From Bryobacterales bacterium (lineage in GTDB: Bacteria > Acidobacteriota > Terriglobia > Bryobacterales > Bryobacteraceae), in NCBI GenBank assembly GCA_016789905.1, contig JAEUQC010000025.1, positions 22,387 to 86,386 of the forward strand: DNA of 64,000 bases, in the 5' to 3' direction. The notes beneath the pieces are model-generated. The model saw nothing but the letters and a program-made list of their open reading frames with translations, had not been told where the DNA came from and did not search any database. This document shows positions 1 to 8,040 of this stretch, in pieces. Made by a program: the position numbers and the translations under genes. The number at the start of each line of letters is the position of its first letter. Position 1 is the stretch's first letter.

Positions 1-804
1 CTGGAAAGCGCCCCTGAAATCTCGCAGCGCTTTGTGCTGATTCATGAGTTGGCGCACGCCTTGGCGGACCAGCATTTTCAGTTGGAAAAGTACATCCAAC
101 AGGGAAAGAACGACGATTCGGCCACGGCTCGAATGGCTGTAATGGAAGGCCAGGCACAGTGGCTAATGTACGAATTGATGGCGAAAAAGTCCGGACAATC
201 ATTGCGGAAGGACCCGGCCATGGTGCGGATGTTCTCCAGCGCCAGCGCGGCCGGACTCAGCCAGTACCCCGAGCTTTCAAACGCCCCGCTTTACATTCGG
301 GAGAGCCTGCTGTTCCCGTACACCCGAGGCCTGGCGTTTCAGCAGGCGGTGGTGGAGAAAATGGGCGATGCCGGATTCGCCGAGGTATTCCGCCGCCCGC
401 CCCTCAGCACGCGACAGATCCTGCATCCGGAACTTTACTTTGATCGCAAGAAGCCAGCCAAAGTGAAGGCGCCGCCCGTGCCCGGCGCCAATCGGTACGC
501 CGAGGCGGTGGAAGGCGAACTGGGCGAGTTCGACATCTACATCCTGCTAAAGCAATTCGCGGGTGAGGAGACAGCCGAAAAACTCTCGCCCGAATGGCGT
601 GCCGGGCACTTCCGCGTACTTGAAGAAAAAGAAAGCAGGCACGCCATTCTGGCTTTCAGTGTCCAGTTCTCCACGAAGAGTGCCGCTGCGGAGTTCACGC
701 GGCTCTACGAGGACAAAGTAATTCCGGCGAAGGCGAAACGATCCGGCTCCAACGTCGTCAAACAGCAAGGAACTCGCGTCTTAATTCTCGAAGGAATAGA
801 ATAA
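1..804 (+). CDS. HExxH-containing protein, 5' end outside the window
   Basis: The reading frame is open from the first base, so the N-terminus lies upstream of the window; a GTG at 34 is only an internal codon. The visible 267 residues open almost at once with a HELAH zinc-metalloprotease-like motif (nt 43-57). A mixed C-terminal region follows, with charged and aromatic stretches and no membrane segment. HExxH plus a downstream Glu would fit a gluzincin-like peptidase, but the third ligand cannot be assigned from the fragment. The gene ends 4 bp before the redoxin gene, so the two are probably co-transcribed. The substrate is unknown. The motif could also be coincidental in a DUF-type secreted protein. 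Confidence 0.7.
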   Translation: MESAPEISQRFVLIHELAHALADQHFQLEKYIQQGKNDDSATARMAVMEGQAQWLMYELMAKKSGQSLRKDPAMVRMFSSASAAGLSQYPELSNAPLYIRESLLFPYTRGLAFQQAVVEKMGDAGFAEVFRRPPLSTRQILHPELYFDRKKPAKVKAPPVPGANRYAEAVEGELGEFDIYILLKQFAGEETAEKLSPEWRAGHFRVLEEKESRHAILAFSVQFSTKSAAAEFTRLYEDKVIPAKAKRSGSNVVKQQGTRVLILEGIE

Positions 805-808
805 CAAC

Positions 809-1351
809 ATGCGCTTCTTCGTCCTCGCCGCCCTGGCGGCTTTTTCTTTGTTCGCCGCCGAAGTGCCGCGGCCCGCGCCGGATTTCACCGTTAATACTAC
901 CAGCGGAAAGCCCATCAAGCTCAGTGACTACAAAGGCAAAGTGGTGGTGGTGGAGTTCCTGCTAACCACGTGTCCGCACTGCCAGAAAGCGTCGCAGGGG
1001 ATCAACAAAGTGTACCGGGAGTTGAAAGCGCAAGGCTTGCAACCAGTGGGCGTGGCTGTGAACGACATGGCGAATATGCTGGTGGACGACTATGTGAAAC
1101 AGTTCAACCTGGACTTCCCGGTGGGCTGGTCCCCCCGGGAGCCGGTAATCAACTTCCTGCAACATCCGGTGATGATGATGATGTCGTTTCCGAACCTGGT
1201 GATCATCGACAAATCTGGCCAAATTCGCCACCAGTTTCCGGGCGGCGACAAGTTCTTCGAGAATGAAGAAAAGAACCTGCGCGACCTGGTGCTGCCGCTG
1301 CTGAAGGCGCCCTCCGGCGCACCGCGAAAGGCTGCTCCGAAATCCAAGTAG
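809..1351 (+). CDS. TlpA/ResA-like thioredoxin-fold redoxin, exported
   Basis: A 180-residue protein with an N-terminal signal peptide (hydrophobic residues 2-17, Ala-rich cleavage region). A thioredoxin/AhpC-TSA fold follows: the APDFTV start, KGKVVVVEF strand and a TTCPHCQK active site, giving a CPHC redox pair near residue 55. Such proteins reduce or isomerise disulfides in the periplasm, often for cytochrome c maturation. A run of four Met codons (ATG repeat near nt 1172) lies inside the fold just before the cis-Pro-like SFPNLVI segment. The C-terminus is a Lys/Ala/Pro tail. It follows the HExxH gene with a 4-bp gap, suggesting one transcript. The physiological partner is not evident. Confidence 0.85.
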   Translation: MRFFVLAALAAFSLFAAEVPRPAPDFTVNTTSGKPIKLSDYKGKVVVVEFLLTTCPHCQKASQGINKVYRELKAQGLQPVGVAVNDMANMLVDDYVKQFNLDFPVGWSPREPVINFLQHPVMMMMSFPNLVIIDKSGQIRHQFPGGDKFFENEEKNLRDLVLPLLKAPSGAPRKAAPKSK

Positions 1352-1378
1352 GCAGCCTGTGGCGATATGCTTGTCGCC

Positions 1379-2323
1379 ATGCTTACGAGACGAAGTTGGC
1401 TGGCGGCATTGCCGTTGATGGCCGGATGCGGCGGGGCGGCGCGCCGAACGATCGGCGTCATTCCGAAGGCGGTGGGCGATCTGTTCTTCGCCGCGGTGCA
1501 CGCCGGCGTGCGCCGCGCCGCCGCCGAAGCAGGTGTTGAAGTCGTTTGGAACGGCCCCAAGGACGAAACGGACCACGGCCGCCAAATCCAAATAGTGGAC
1601 GCGATGGTGACGCAGCGCGTGGCGGCCATCGCGATATCGGCCACCGATGAGCGGGCCCTGCGCGCCCCGGTGGAACGGGCGATCGCGGCGGGCATCCCGG
1701 TCACGGTGTTTGACTCCGGTGTTGAAGGCGAAGGCTTCGTTACCTTCGTCGCCACAGACAACTATGGCGCTGGCTGCTCCGCCGGCCGTCGCGTGGCAGC
1801 GTTGGCGGGCAATAAAGGAAAGGTCGGCATGGTGATGCACAAGCCCGGCGGCACCTCCACCATGCTCCGGGAGCAGGGGTTTGAAAAGACGATAGCGGCG
1901 GAGTTCCCCGGAGTCACAATCGCGGCGCGTCAGTATGGCATGGCCGACCGCGCCAAAGCGCGCGCGGCCGCGGAGAACATGCTGGCCGGAAATCCTGATA
2001 TCGCGGTGCTGTTCGCTTCGAGCGAAGCGAGTTCCCTGGGCGCCATTCAGGCGTTGCAGAGCCGGGGCTTGAATGGCAAAGTGCGCCTTATCACTTTCGA
2101 CACCAGCGAGGCGCACCGGGAAGCCCTCGCCAACGGAACCATCGACGTGATGATGGTCCAGGATTCGGCACGAATCGGCTACGTAGCCGTTCACTCTTTG
2201 ACCGAAACACTGGCCGGCCGCAGGCCTGAAAAGCGAATTGACCTTCCGGTTCGTATGGTGACTCGGGAGATGATGGCACAACCGGAGATTCGAGAGCTGA
2301 TCTCGCCAAAGATGGATTTGTAA
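1379..2323 (+). CDS. Sugar ABC transporter substrate-binding lipoprotein (ribose/RbsB-like)
   Basis: This is a periplasmic-binding-protein type I fold (Peripla_BP_4 family): IGVIPK first strand, a DAMVTQRVAAIAIS helix/strand pair, a VFDSGV ligand-site segment, ATDNY, and a hinge region ending with LITFDTSEAHREAL. I start it at ATG 1379, because this gives a compact twin-Arg-like n-region followed by a lipobox (LMAGC, lipid-modified Cys about residue 17); ATG 1367 adds four residues and is also possible. Family members deliver sugars or autoinducers to an ABC importer, but no permease or ATPase gene lies nearby, so it is an orphan receptor here. Confidence 0.85.
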   Translation: MLTRRSWLAALPLMAGCGGAARRTIGVIPKAVGDLFFAAVHAGVRRAAAEAGVEVVWNGPKDETDHGRQIQIVDAMVTQRVAAIAISATDERALRAPVERAIAAGIPVTVFDSGVEGEGFVTFVATDNYGAGCSAGRRVAALAGNKGKVGMVMHKPGGTSTMLREQGFEKTIAAEFPGVTIAARQYGMADRAKARAAAENMLAGNPDIAVLFASSEASSLGAIQALQSRGLNGKVRLITFDTSEAHREALANGTIDVMMVQDSARIGYVAVHSLTETLAGRRPEKRIDLPVRMVTREMMAQPEIRELISPKMDL

Positions 2324-2333
2324 AGATAGAGGA

Positions 2334-2729
2334 ATGGGCTTTTTGGATAATCTGGAGAACACGCTGAAGAATGCGGAGCGCGGGGCGGAACGCGAAGACG
2401 CGGCGGCGGCAAACCTGTCGCGCGCCGCGGAGTTGGAGGCCCTGCGCGCGGCGGCTCCAAATGCCGAGGCGTTGAAAAAGGGACAGTGGACCCAGGATCT
2501 GTTGACGCACGCGGTTACGCTTGGGCATGCGCAACGCACCCGTGTCGGTATGGCGTGGATAGGTGCCACACTGCGACTTGAAGCCAAGGAGAAGAGGCTG
2601 GACTTGCAGCCCACGGCCATAGGAATTGACGCGATCTACTTCGTGGACGGCACGGAGACCAAGCGGGAAGCGGTCAACCTAAAATCCGATCCGGCGGCAC
2701 TGGCAAAGAAGTGGCTGTCTACATCCTGA
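2334..2729 (+). CDS. Hypothetical protein, helical, 131 aa
   Basis: I do not recognise the family. The N-terminal 60 residues are Ala/Glu/Arg-rich and predicted helical, possibly a short coiled coil. The C-terminal half looks like mixed alpha/beta, with segments resembling RVGMAWIGATLRL and AIGIDAIYFVDG. There is no signal peptide and no membrane segment, so it is probably cytoplasmic. It lies 10 bp after the sugar-binding lipoprotein on the same strand and may be in that transcript. Its 3' end overlaps the convergent gene at 2719 by 11 bp, which leaves no room for a classical terminator between them. Confidence 0.65.
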   Translation: MGFLDNLENTLKNAERGAEREDAAAANLSRAAELEALRAAAPNAEALKKGQWTQDLLTHAVTLGHAQRTRVGMAWIGATLRLEAKEKRLDLQPTAIGIDAIYFVDGTETKREAVNLKSDPAALAKKWLSTS

Positions 2730-3336
2730 CCACTTGGACTTCGAAACGTTCCGGAGGAAGACAGGACATCGGGTCCGGCGACATGCGGGCCCAAGTGTCA
2801 AATGCGGAGTTGGCCACCGAGTTGTTCAGGTAGATCAAAAATTGGTCTGAACAGTAACCCAACGGAGGCAGTTGCCGAAACGCCAGGCGTAAACCGATCG
2901 CTTTGTGCAGGTCCACGCCGCCTGTGTCTATCTGTTTGTCGTCCAGGAGGGTTATGAAGCTTGTACGCCCAGCGTGAGGCCATACGTCGGGACGCAGCAG
3001 ATTGCGAAGCTCCGTGCGTAGCTCGAAAGTCGTTTCGCACTGGCGAATCCACTCCAGCACTGCGTCGCCCCACTGCCAATGGCTCTTCAGGCCCAGGTAC
3101 TGTTCGGAAAACTGGAGCGCCAATTCATAGCGGCGCCGTTCCAGTTCCAGCTCATCCTGGGCAGCCGCGGTAGCAATCGGAATCAACGATTCCGACTCAA
3201 CAAGCTCAGTGGCCATCGTCATGACCTTTTCCAGCCGCCGCCCCCGCGGATGGGCTTCGGAGACCAGCAGCGGCGGAAGTTCGTGGGTCTTGTCCCCGGC
3301 TATCTCGACAAACGTGCGATTACCAATGATGTCCAT
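2719..3336 (-). CDS. Hypothetical protein, 205 aa
   Basis: No family is recognised. The protein is soluble, Leu/Glu/Arg-rich, without a signal peptide. It contains a helical centre (ELELERRRYELALQF region) and a hydrophobic C-terminal third. Base composition and codon use resemble its neighbours. It is transcribed alone against the flow of the surrounding genes and converges with an 11-bp overlap on the hypothetical gene at 2334. The opposite strand contains only short overlapping frames, so this frame is the best coding candidate for the interval, but support is moderate. Confidence 0.55.
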   Translation of the reverse strand: MDIIGNRTFVEIAGDKTHELPPLLVSEAHPRGRRLEKVMTMATELVESESLIPIATAAAQDELELERRRYELALQFSEQYLGLKSHWQWGDAVLEWIRQCETTFELRTELRNLLRPDVWPHAGRTSFITLLDDKQIDTGGVDLHKAIGLRLAFRQLPPLGYCSDQFLIYLNNSVANSAFDTWARMSPDPMSCLPPERFEVQVVRM

Positions 3337-3458
3337 AGGACGCCTCGCTTGGAATTCATATCGGCAGTACGGCTCGAACGCAATAGATTCTTGCTATGTC
3401 GGACGCACAACCACCACGCGAAGGATGTAAACAGTTCCGGCGCGCTATCCTGAGCAGT

Positions 3459-5582
3459 ATGGCCAACCAGCCCACGCGCCGCTCTATAGCGGCATTGCCC
3501 TTCGCCCTTTCCATTTCTATGAACGCTAACGACAACTCCCTCCCCTCTCCTCCAGTAGCCAAGACCGTCGCCAAAACCATTACACAGCACGGTGAAACGC
3601 GCCAGGACCCCTACTTCTGGCTGCGCGAAAAGGAGAATCCCGCCGTCACCGCCCATCTGGAGGCGGAGAACCGCTACTTTGAAGCCATCATGAAACCGGT
3701 GGAAGAGTTGCGGAAGACTCTGTACAGCGAAATGGTTGGCCGCATTCAGGAAACAGATCTATCGGTCCCCGAACGCCGCGACGACTATTACTATTACACT
3801 CGGATTGAAAAGGGCCAGGACTACCAGCTTTATTGCCGGAAATACGAGACACTCGAAGGTAAAGAGGAGTTGCTCCTCGACGGAAATGAGCTGGCCAAAG
3901 GTTACAAATACTTTCGGCTCGGTAACTTTGCGATAAGTCCTTCGCACACACTATTGGCATATTCCACCGATACGGACGGCGATGAAGTCTATGTGACCTA
4001 CTTCAAGGATCTGAAGACGTCCAAAGTGTTGCCCGACCAGATTCGGAATGTCTACTACGGAATCGCCTGGGGCAACGACGACAAAACCCTGTTCTACACC
4101 ACTCTCGACGCAGCCAAACGCCCTTATCGAGTCCACCGCCACGTTCTGGGAACTCCGATCGCAAACGACGAGATTGTCTTTGAAGAACCCGATGAACGCT
4201 TCTATGTCGAGCTGTCGAAGACGAAGGACAAAAAGTACGTTCTAATCAATTCCGACAGCAAGATGACCTCGGAAGTCTTGTATCTTGACGCCGAAAATCC
4301 GGGCGGCAAGTTCGCCGTGGTCGCGCCCCGCCGGCAAGGTGTGCTCTATGGCGTCCGTCACCATGACGGCCGGTTCCTGATACTGCACAACGATGGGGCA
4401 CAGAACTTCCAACTCTCCGCCGCGCCTGTCGGAGACTCCGCTCCGGCAAAATGGCAAACCGTCGTTCCGCACCGCAAGGACGTTCTGCTGGAAAGTGTAG
4501 AGTCCTACAAGGATTGGATGACGTTGACCGAGCGGGAGAACGGGCTGCGGCAGATTCGCGTTCGCCAATGGAACGGCGCGGAGGATCACACCGTCAGAAT
4601 GCCGGAGCCAGTCTACGCCGTCCAGTTAAGCGGCAATCCCAACTACGACGCCAAGTCGGTCCGTTTCAACTATCAGTCCCTGGTCACTCCGTCGTCGGTG
4701 TTCGACTATGATTTGGCGTCGCGCCAGCGCACTTTGAAGAAGCAACAGCAAATCCCCAGCGGCTACGACGCGTCTCTTTACACAAGCGAACGGACTTTTG
4801 CCACCGCCTCCGATGGCGCGCGCATTCCCGTGGCGATTGTCTATAAGAAGGGATTCCAGAAGAACGGGAAAGCGCCGTTTCTGCTCTACGCCTATGGCTC
4901 CTACGGCATTAACTCGGAGGCCACATTCAGCCCCTCCCGCCTCAGTCTGCTCGATCGCGGATTCGGCTTCGCCATCGCCAGCATTCGCGGCGGCTCCGAA
5001 ATGGGCCGTCACTGGTATGAGAATGGAAAACTCCTTACCAAGACGAACACCTTCACCGATTTCGTGAGCGCCGCCGAACATCTCATCGCGAACAAGTTCA
5101 CCTCACCTCAGCGGCTGGCCATCATGGGCGGCAGCGCCGGCGGTCTGCTGATGGGCGCCGTCGTGAACCTCCGCCCGGATCTGTTCCATACCGTGCTCGC
5201 GCTCGTACCGTTTGTGGACGTGCTGAACTCCATGTCGGACGCCACGCTCCCGCTTACCGTCGGCGAGTACGAAGAATGGGGCAACCCGCAGGAGAAGCTC
5301 TTCTACGAGTACATAAAGACCTACTCGCCCTACGACAACCTGAAGCGCGGGCCGTATCCGAACATCCTCGCCACCGGCGGCTTAAACGATCCGCGGGTGC
5401 CCTACTGGGAACCAGCAAAGTGGGTGGCCAAACTCCGCACGTTAAAGACGGACAAGAATCTGTTGGCGATGAAGATCAACATGGGTGCTGGACATTTCGG
5501 GAAATCGGGCCGCTACGCGGCGCTGGAAGAAACGGCCGAACAGTACGCGTTCCTGCTGCTGACCATGGGCATCGCCCGCTAA
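3459..5582 (+). CDS. ptrB: Oligopeptidase B (prolyl oligopeptidase family S9A)
   Basis: A serine peptidase that cleaves short peptides after basic residues. The N-terminal seven-bladed propeller region starts with the family-typical HGETRQDPYFWLR. The C-terminal alpha/beta hydrolase carries the nucleophile in GGSAGG, followed by a long segment close to oligopeptidase B (LVPFVDVLNSM, GEYEEWGNPQ). The Asp lies in LNDPRVPYWEP and the His in GAGHFGKSGR. ATG 3459 gives an N-terminal Arg-Arg plus short hydrophobic stretch that may be a weak export signal. ATG 3519 would give a form closer to the usual cytoplasmic length of about 690 residues. The start is therefore uncertain; the family call is secure. 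Confidence 0.9.
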   Translation: MANQPTRRSIAALPFALSISMNANDNSLPSPPVAKTVAKTITQHGETRQDPYFWLREKENPAVTAHLEAENRYFEAIMKPVEELRKTLYSEMVGRIQETDLSVPERRDDYYYYTRIEKGQDYQLYCRKYETLEGKEELLLDGNELAKGYKYFRLGNFAISPSHTLLAYSTDTDGDEVYVTYFKDLKTSKVLPDQIRNVYYGIAWGNDDKTLFYTTLDAAKRPYRVHRHVLGTPIANDEIVFEEPDERFYVELSKTKDKKYVLINSDSKMTSEVLYLDAENPGGKFAVVAPRRQGVLYGVRHHDGRFLILHNDGAQNFQLSAAPVGDSAPAKWQTVVPHRKDVLLESVESYKDWMTLTERENGLRQIRVRQWNGAEDHTVRMPEPVYAVQLSGNPNYDAKSVRFNYQSLVTPSSVFDYDLASRQRTLKKQQQIPSGYDASLYTSERTFATASDGARIPVAIVYKKGFQKNGKAPFLLYAYGSYGINSEATFSPSRLSLLDRGFGFAIASIRGGSEMGRHWYENGKLLTKTNTFTDFVSAAEHLIANKFTSPQRLAIMGGSAGGLLMGAVVNLRPDLFHTVLALVPFVDVLNSMSDATLPLTVGEYEEWGNPQEKLFYEYIKTYSPYDNLKRGPYPNILATGGLNDPRVPYWEPAKWVAKLRTLKTDKNLLAMKINMGAGHFGKSGRYAALEETAEQYAFLLLTMGIAR

Positions 5583-5606
5583 GTGGGATACTGAAAGGTT
5601 TCTGCC

Positions 5607-6539
5607 ATGAATGAATACTCGATAGGTGTGGACTTGGGCGGCACAAACCTGCGCGCCGCCGCGGTAGACCGTGAGGGTCGCGTACTGGAGAAGATCTCCG
5701 TCGATACGAATTTCGAAGGCGGCCGGGACGCCGTGATCGGCGATATCGTCGACGGCGTCAACCACTTGAAGAAGAATCTCTCCACGCACCGGCTGGCTGG
5801 CGTGGGCATCGGCGTGCCCGGGTTCATTCTCTTGAAGGAAGGGTTCATCACGAACTCGAACAATCTTCCTTACCTGGAGAATTATCCCGTCCGTGACGCA
5901 ATTGAAAAGAAGCTCGGCACCCCCATCATTTTGGAGAACGACGCCAATGCCGCCGCGCTCGGCGAAAAGTGGATGGGCGCCGGCCGGGAGGTGAATGACC
6001 TGGTGCTCCTCACTCTCGGCACCGGTGTTGGCGGCGGCATCATCATGGGCGGTCGCGTTCTGCATGGCATGGATGGCATGGCGGCGGAACTGGGCCATTT
6101 GACCATCGATCCGTTCGGCCCGCCCTGCGGCTGCGGCAATCTTGGATGTCTGGAAAAACTCGCCTCCGCCACCGCCGTGGAAAGCGCCGCGATGCTGATG
6201 AGCCTGAGCGCACACCCAATGACCAGCAAGGAAGTCTACGAACTGGCGATGGACGGAAATGCAAAGGCGCAGGCCATCTTTGGGCAAATGGGCCGCGCCC
6301 TCGGCATTGCGCTTGCCAATCTCATCAATACTTTTAACTTTCCGCTCTATCTTCTCAGCGGGGGCATGTTGCCGGCCTGGAATCTCTTCTGGCCGGAACT
6401 GGAAGCGCAAGTGAAGTTGCGGTCGTTCACCTATCGCAACTCGAAGACGCGCATTGAAGCGGCCACGCTCGGCAATCAGGCCGGCCTCATTGGGGCTGCC
6501 TATCTGCCATTTCTTTCCATGGATCTGGGGCACAAGTAA
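5607..6539 (+). CDS. ROK-family sugar kinase (probable glucokinase)
   Basis: Phosphorylates a hexose using ATP in the cytoplasm. It shows the N-terminal phosphate-binding motif DLGGTNLRAA (about residues 9-18), the catalytic-site segment ENDANAAALGE, a glycine-rich GTGVGGGII, and the ROK zinc signature CGCGNLGCLE (about residues 173-182). Length of 310 residues is normal. Glucose is the likeliest substrate because the protein lacks the N-terminal helix-turn-helix of ROK repressors, but N-acetylglucosamine, fructose or allose are possible. The stop codon overlaps the start of the xylulokinase gene (TAATG at 6537-6541), so the two are translationally coupled. Confidence 0.9.
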   Translation: MNEYSIGVDLGGTNLRAAAVDREGRVLEKISVDTNFEGGRDAVIGDIVDGVNHLKKNLSTHRLAGVGIGVPGFILLKEGFITNSNNLPYLENYPVRDAIEKKLGTPIILENDANAAALGEKWMGAGREVNDLVLLTLGTGVGGGIIMGGRVLHGMDGMAAELGHLTIDPFGPPCGCGNLGCLEKLASATAVESAAMLMSLSAHPMTSKEVYELAMDGNAKAQAIFGQMGRALGIALANLINTFNFPLYLLSGGMLPAWNLFWPELEAQVKLRSFTYRNSKTRIEAATLGNQAGLIGAAYLPFLSMDLGHK

Positions 6540-8038
6540 TGAGCGCCTACTGGCTGGGTATCGACGTTGGCACCGGCGGCTCCCGCGCGCTGCTGGTGGA
6601 TGAAGCTGGACGCATTGTGGCCGCCCACACCGCCGCGCATGAAGAGATGCGCATGGAAAAGCCGCTCTGGGCGGAGCAACAGCCGCAGAACTGGTGGGAT
6701 GCCTGCCAGGACGCAATTCGCGGCGTGCTCGCCGCCGCCCAGGTGAATGGCACAGCCGTGCGCGGCGTATCCCTCTCCGGGCAAATGCACGGGCTCGTCA
6801 TTCTGGATGCGGCCGGCGAAGTGATTCGCCCTTCGCTCATCTGGTGCGACCAGCGCAGCCAGGCACAGGTGGACGCAATCAATGCCAGGGCCGGAAAGGA
6901 GCGCATCCTCGCCTGCATCGCCAACCCGGTCCTTACCGGTTTCACGCTCCCCAAACTGCTCTGGGTGCGCGATAACGAACCCGGTCTTTATGAGCGCGTT
7001 CGTCACCTGCTGCTGCCGAAGGACTTCATCCGCTACAAGCTCACTGGCGAGTTCGCCACCGAAGTGTCTGACGCCTCCGGCACCGCGCTATTCGATGTTG
7101 TGAACCGTCGCTGGTCCTTCGAATTGGCCGAAATATTGGGAATTGACCGCGCCATTCTTCCGAAGGTTTACGAATCCGAAGAATTGACGGGCGTCATTTC
7201 CGCGGCCGCGGCGGAAGCAACGGGCCTGGCCGCGGGCACCCCGGTGATTGGCGGCGGCGGAGATCAGGCGGCCAGCGCCGTCGGCAACGGGATCGTCGAA
7301 ACCGGCCTTGTTTCGGACACCATTGGAACCTCCGGCGTGGTCTTCGCGCATATGGATTCGGTGGCATACGACCCGGCCGGCCGCGTTCACACCTTCTGCC
7401 ACGCCGTGCGCGGCAAGTGGCATGTCATGGGCGTTACGCAGGGCGCCGGCCTTAGCCTGCAATGGTTCCGGAATCAATTGGCTCCAGGCGCAAGCTACGA
7501 CGCTTTGACTCAAGAAGCCGCCGGCAGCGCCGCCGGTGCGCGCGGACTCTTCTGGCTGCCCTATCTGATGGGCGAACGAACCCCGCATCTGGACTCCATT
7601 TGTCGGGCGGCGTGGATCGGGCTGACGGCTGCGCATACGCGCGCCGATATGGCGAAGGCACTGCTGGAGGGCGTCTGTTACAGCCAGAAGGACTGCCTGG
7701 ACATTATCAGGAGCCTCGGCTGCGGTGTGCAGAGCGTGCGGCTGTCCGGCGGCGGAGCCAAGAGTCCAATGTGGAAGCAACTCTTCGCCGATGTGTTCGC
7801 AACGCCGGTCACCGTGCTCGAAACGCAGGAAGGGTCGGCCTACGGCGCGGCGTTGCTCGCCATGACCGGTACCGGAGCGTTCGCCTCCGTCGCCGAAGCC
7901 TGCCGGGCCACGGTGCGGGAGGTGGAAACGGTGCGGCCCTCCGCCGAGTCCGCCTTCTACCTCCGCGCCCATTCTGTCTATCAATCTCTGTATCCTGCGC
8001 TGCGCGATAGCTTCCGCGCCATCGATAGCCTGGGTTAG
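6539..8038 (+). CDS. xylB: Xylulokinase (FGGY family)
   Basis: ATP-dependent phosphorylation of D-xylulose to xylulose 5-phosphate, feeding the pentose phosphate pathway. The FGGY fold is clear: GIDVGTGGSRALLVDEAG at the N-terminus (phosphate 1 motif), SGQMHGLV, ATP-site GGGGDQAASAVG, and the C-terminal LSGGGAKSPMWKQLFADV signature. Length (499 residues) fits XylB rather than glycerol kinase. It overlaps the ROK kinase by one base and is followed after 2 bp by priA, so it sits in a tight transcription unit. No xylose isomerase is present in the window. Confidence 0.92.
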   Translation: MSAYWLGIDVGTGGSRALLVDEAGRIVAAHTAAHEEMRMEKPLWAEQQPQNWWDACQDAIRGVLAAAQVNGTAVRGVSLSGQMHGLVILDAAGEVIRPSLIWCDQRSQAQVDAINARAGKERILACIANPVLTGFTLPKLLWVRDNEPGLYERVRHLLLPKDFIRYKLTGEFATEVSDASGTALFDVVNRRWSFELAEILGIDRAILPKVYESEELTGVISAAAAEATGLAAGTPVIGGGGDQAASAVGNGIVETGLVSDTIGTSGVVFAHMDSVAYDPAGRVHTFCHAVRGKWHVMGVTQGAGLSLQWFRNQLAPGASYDALTQEAAGSAAGARGLFWLPYLMGERTPHLDSICRAAWIGLTAAHTRADMAKALLEGVCYSQKDCLDIIRSLGCGVQSVRLSGGGAKSPMWKQLFADVFATPVTVLETQEGSAYGAALLAMTGTGAFASVAEACRATVREVETVRPSAESAFYLRAHSVYQSLYPALRDSFRAIDSLG

Positions 8039-8040
8039 CC

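Noticed and set aside
962..2620. A 552-residue open frame on the minus strand opposite the redoxin and sugar-binding genes.
   Set aside because: It is His/Arg-rich, has no recognisable domain and lies entirely opposite well-supported genes; GC-rich coding DNA commonly gives such shadows.
5442..6716. A 424-residue minus-strand frame opposite the ROK kinase.
   Set aside because: It has no signature and covers a strongly supported kinase gene in the opposite direction.
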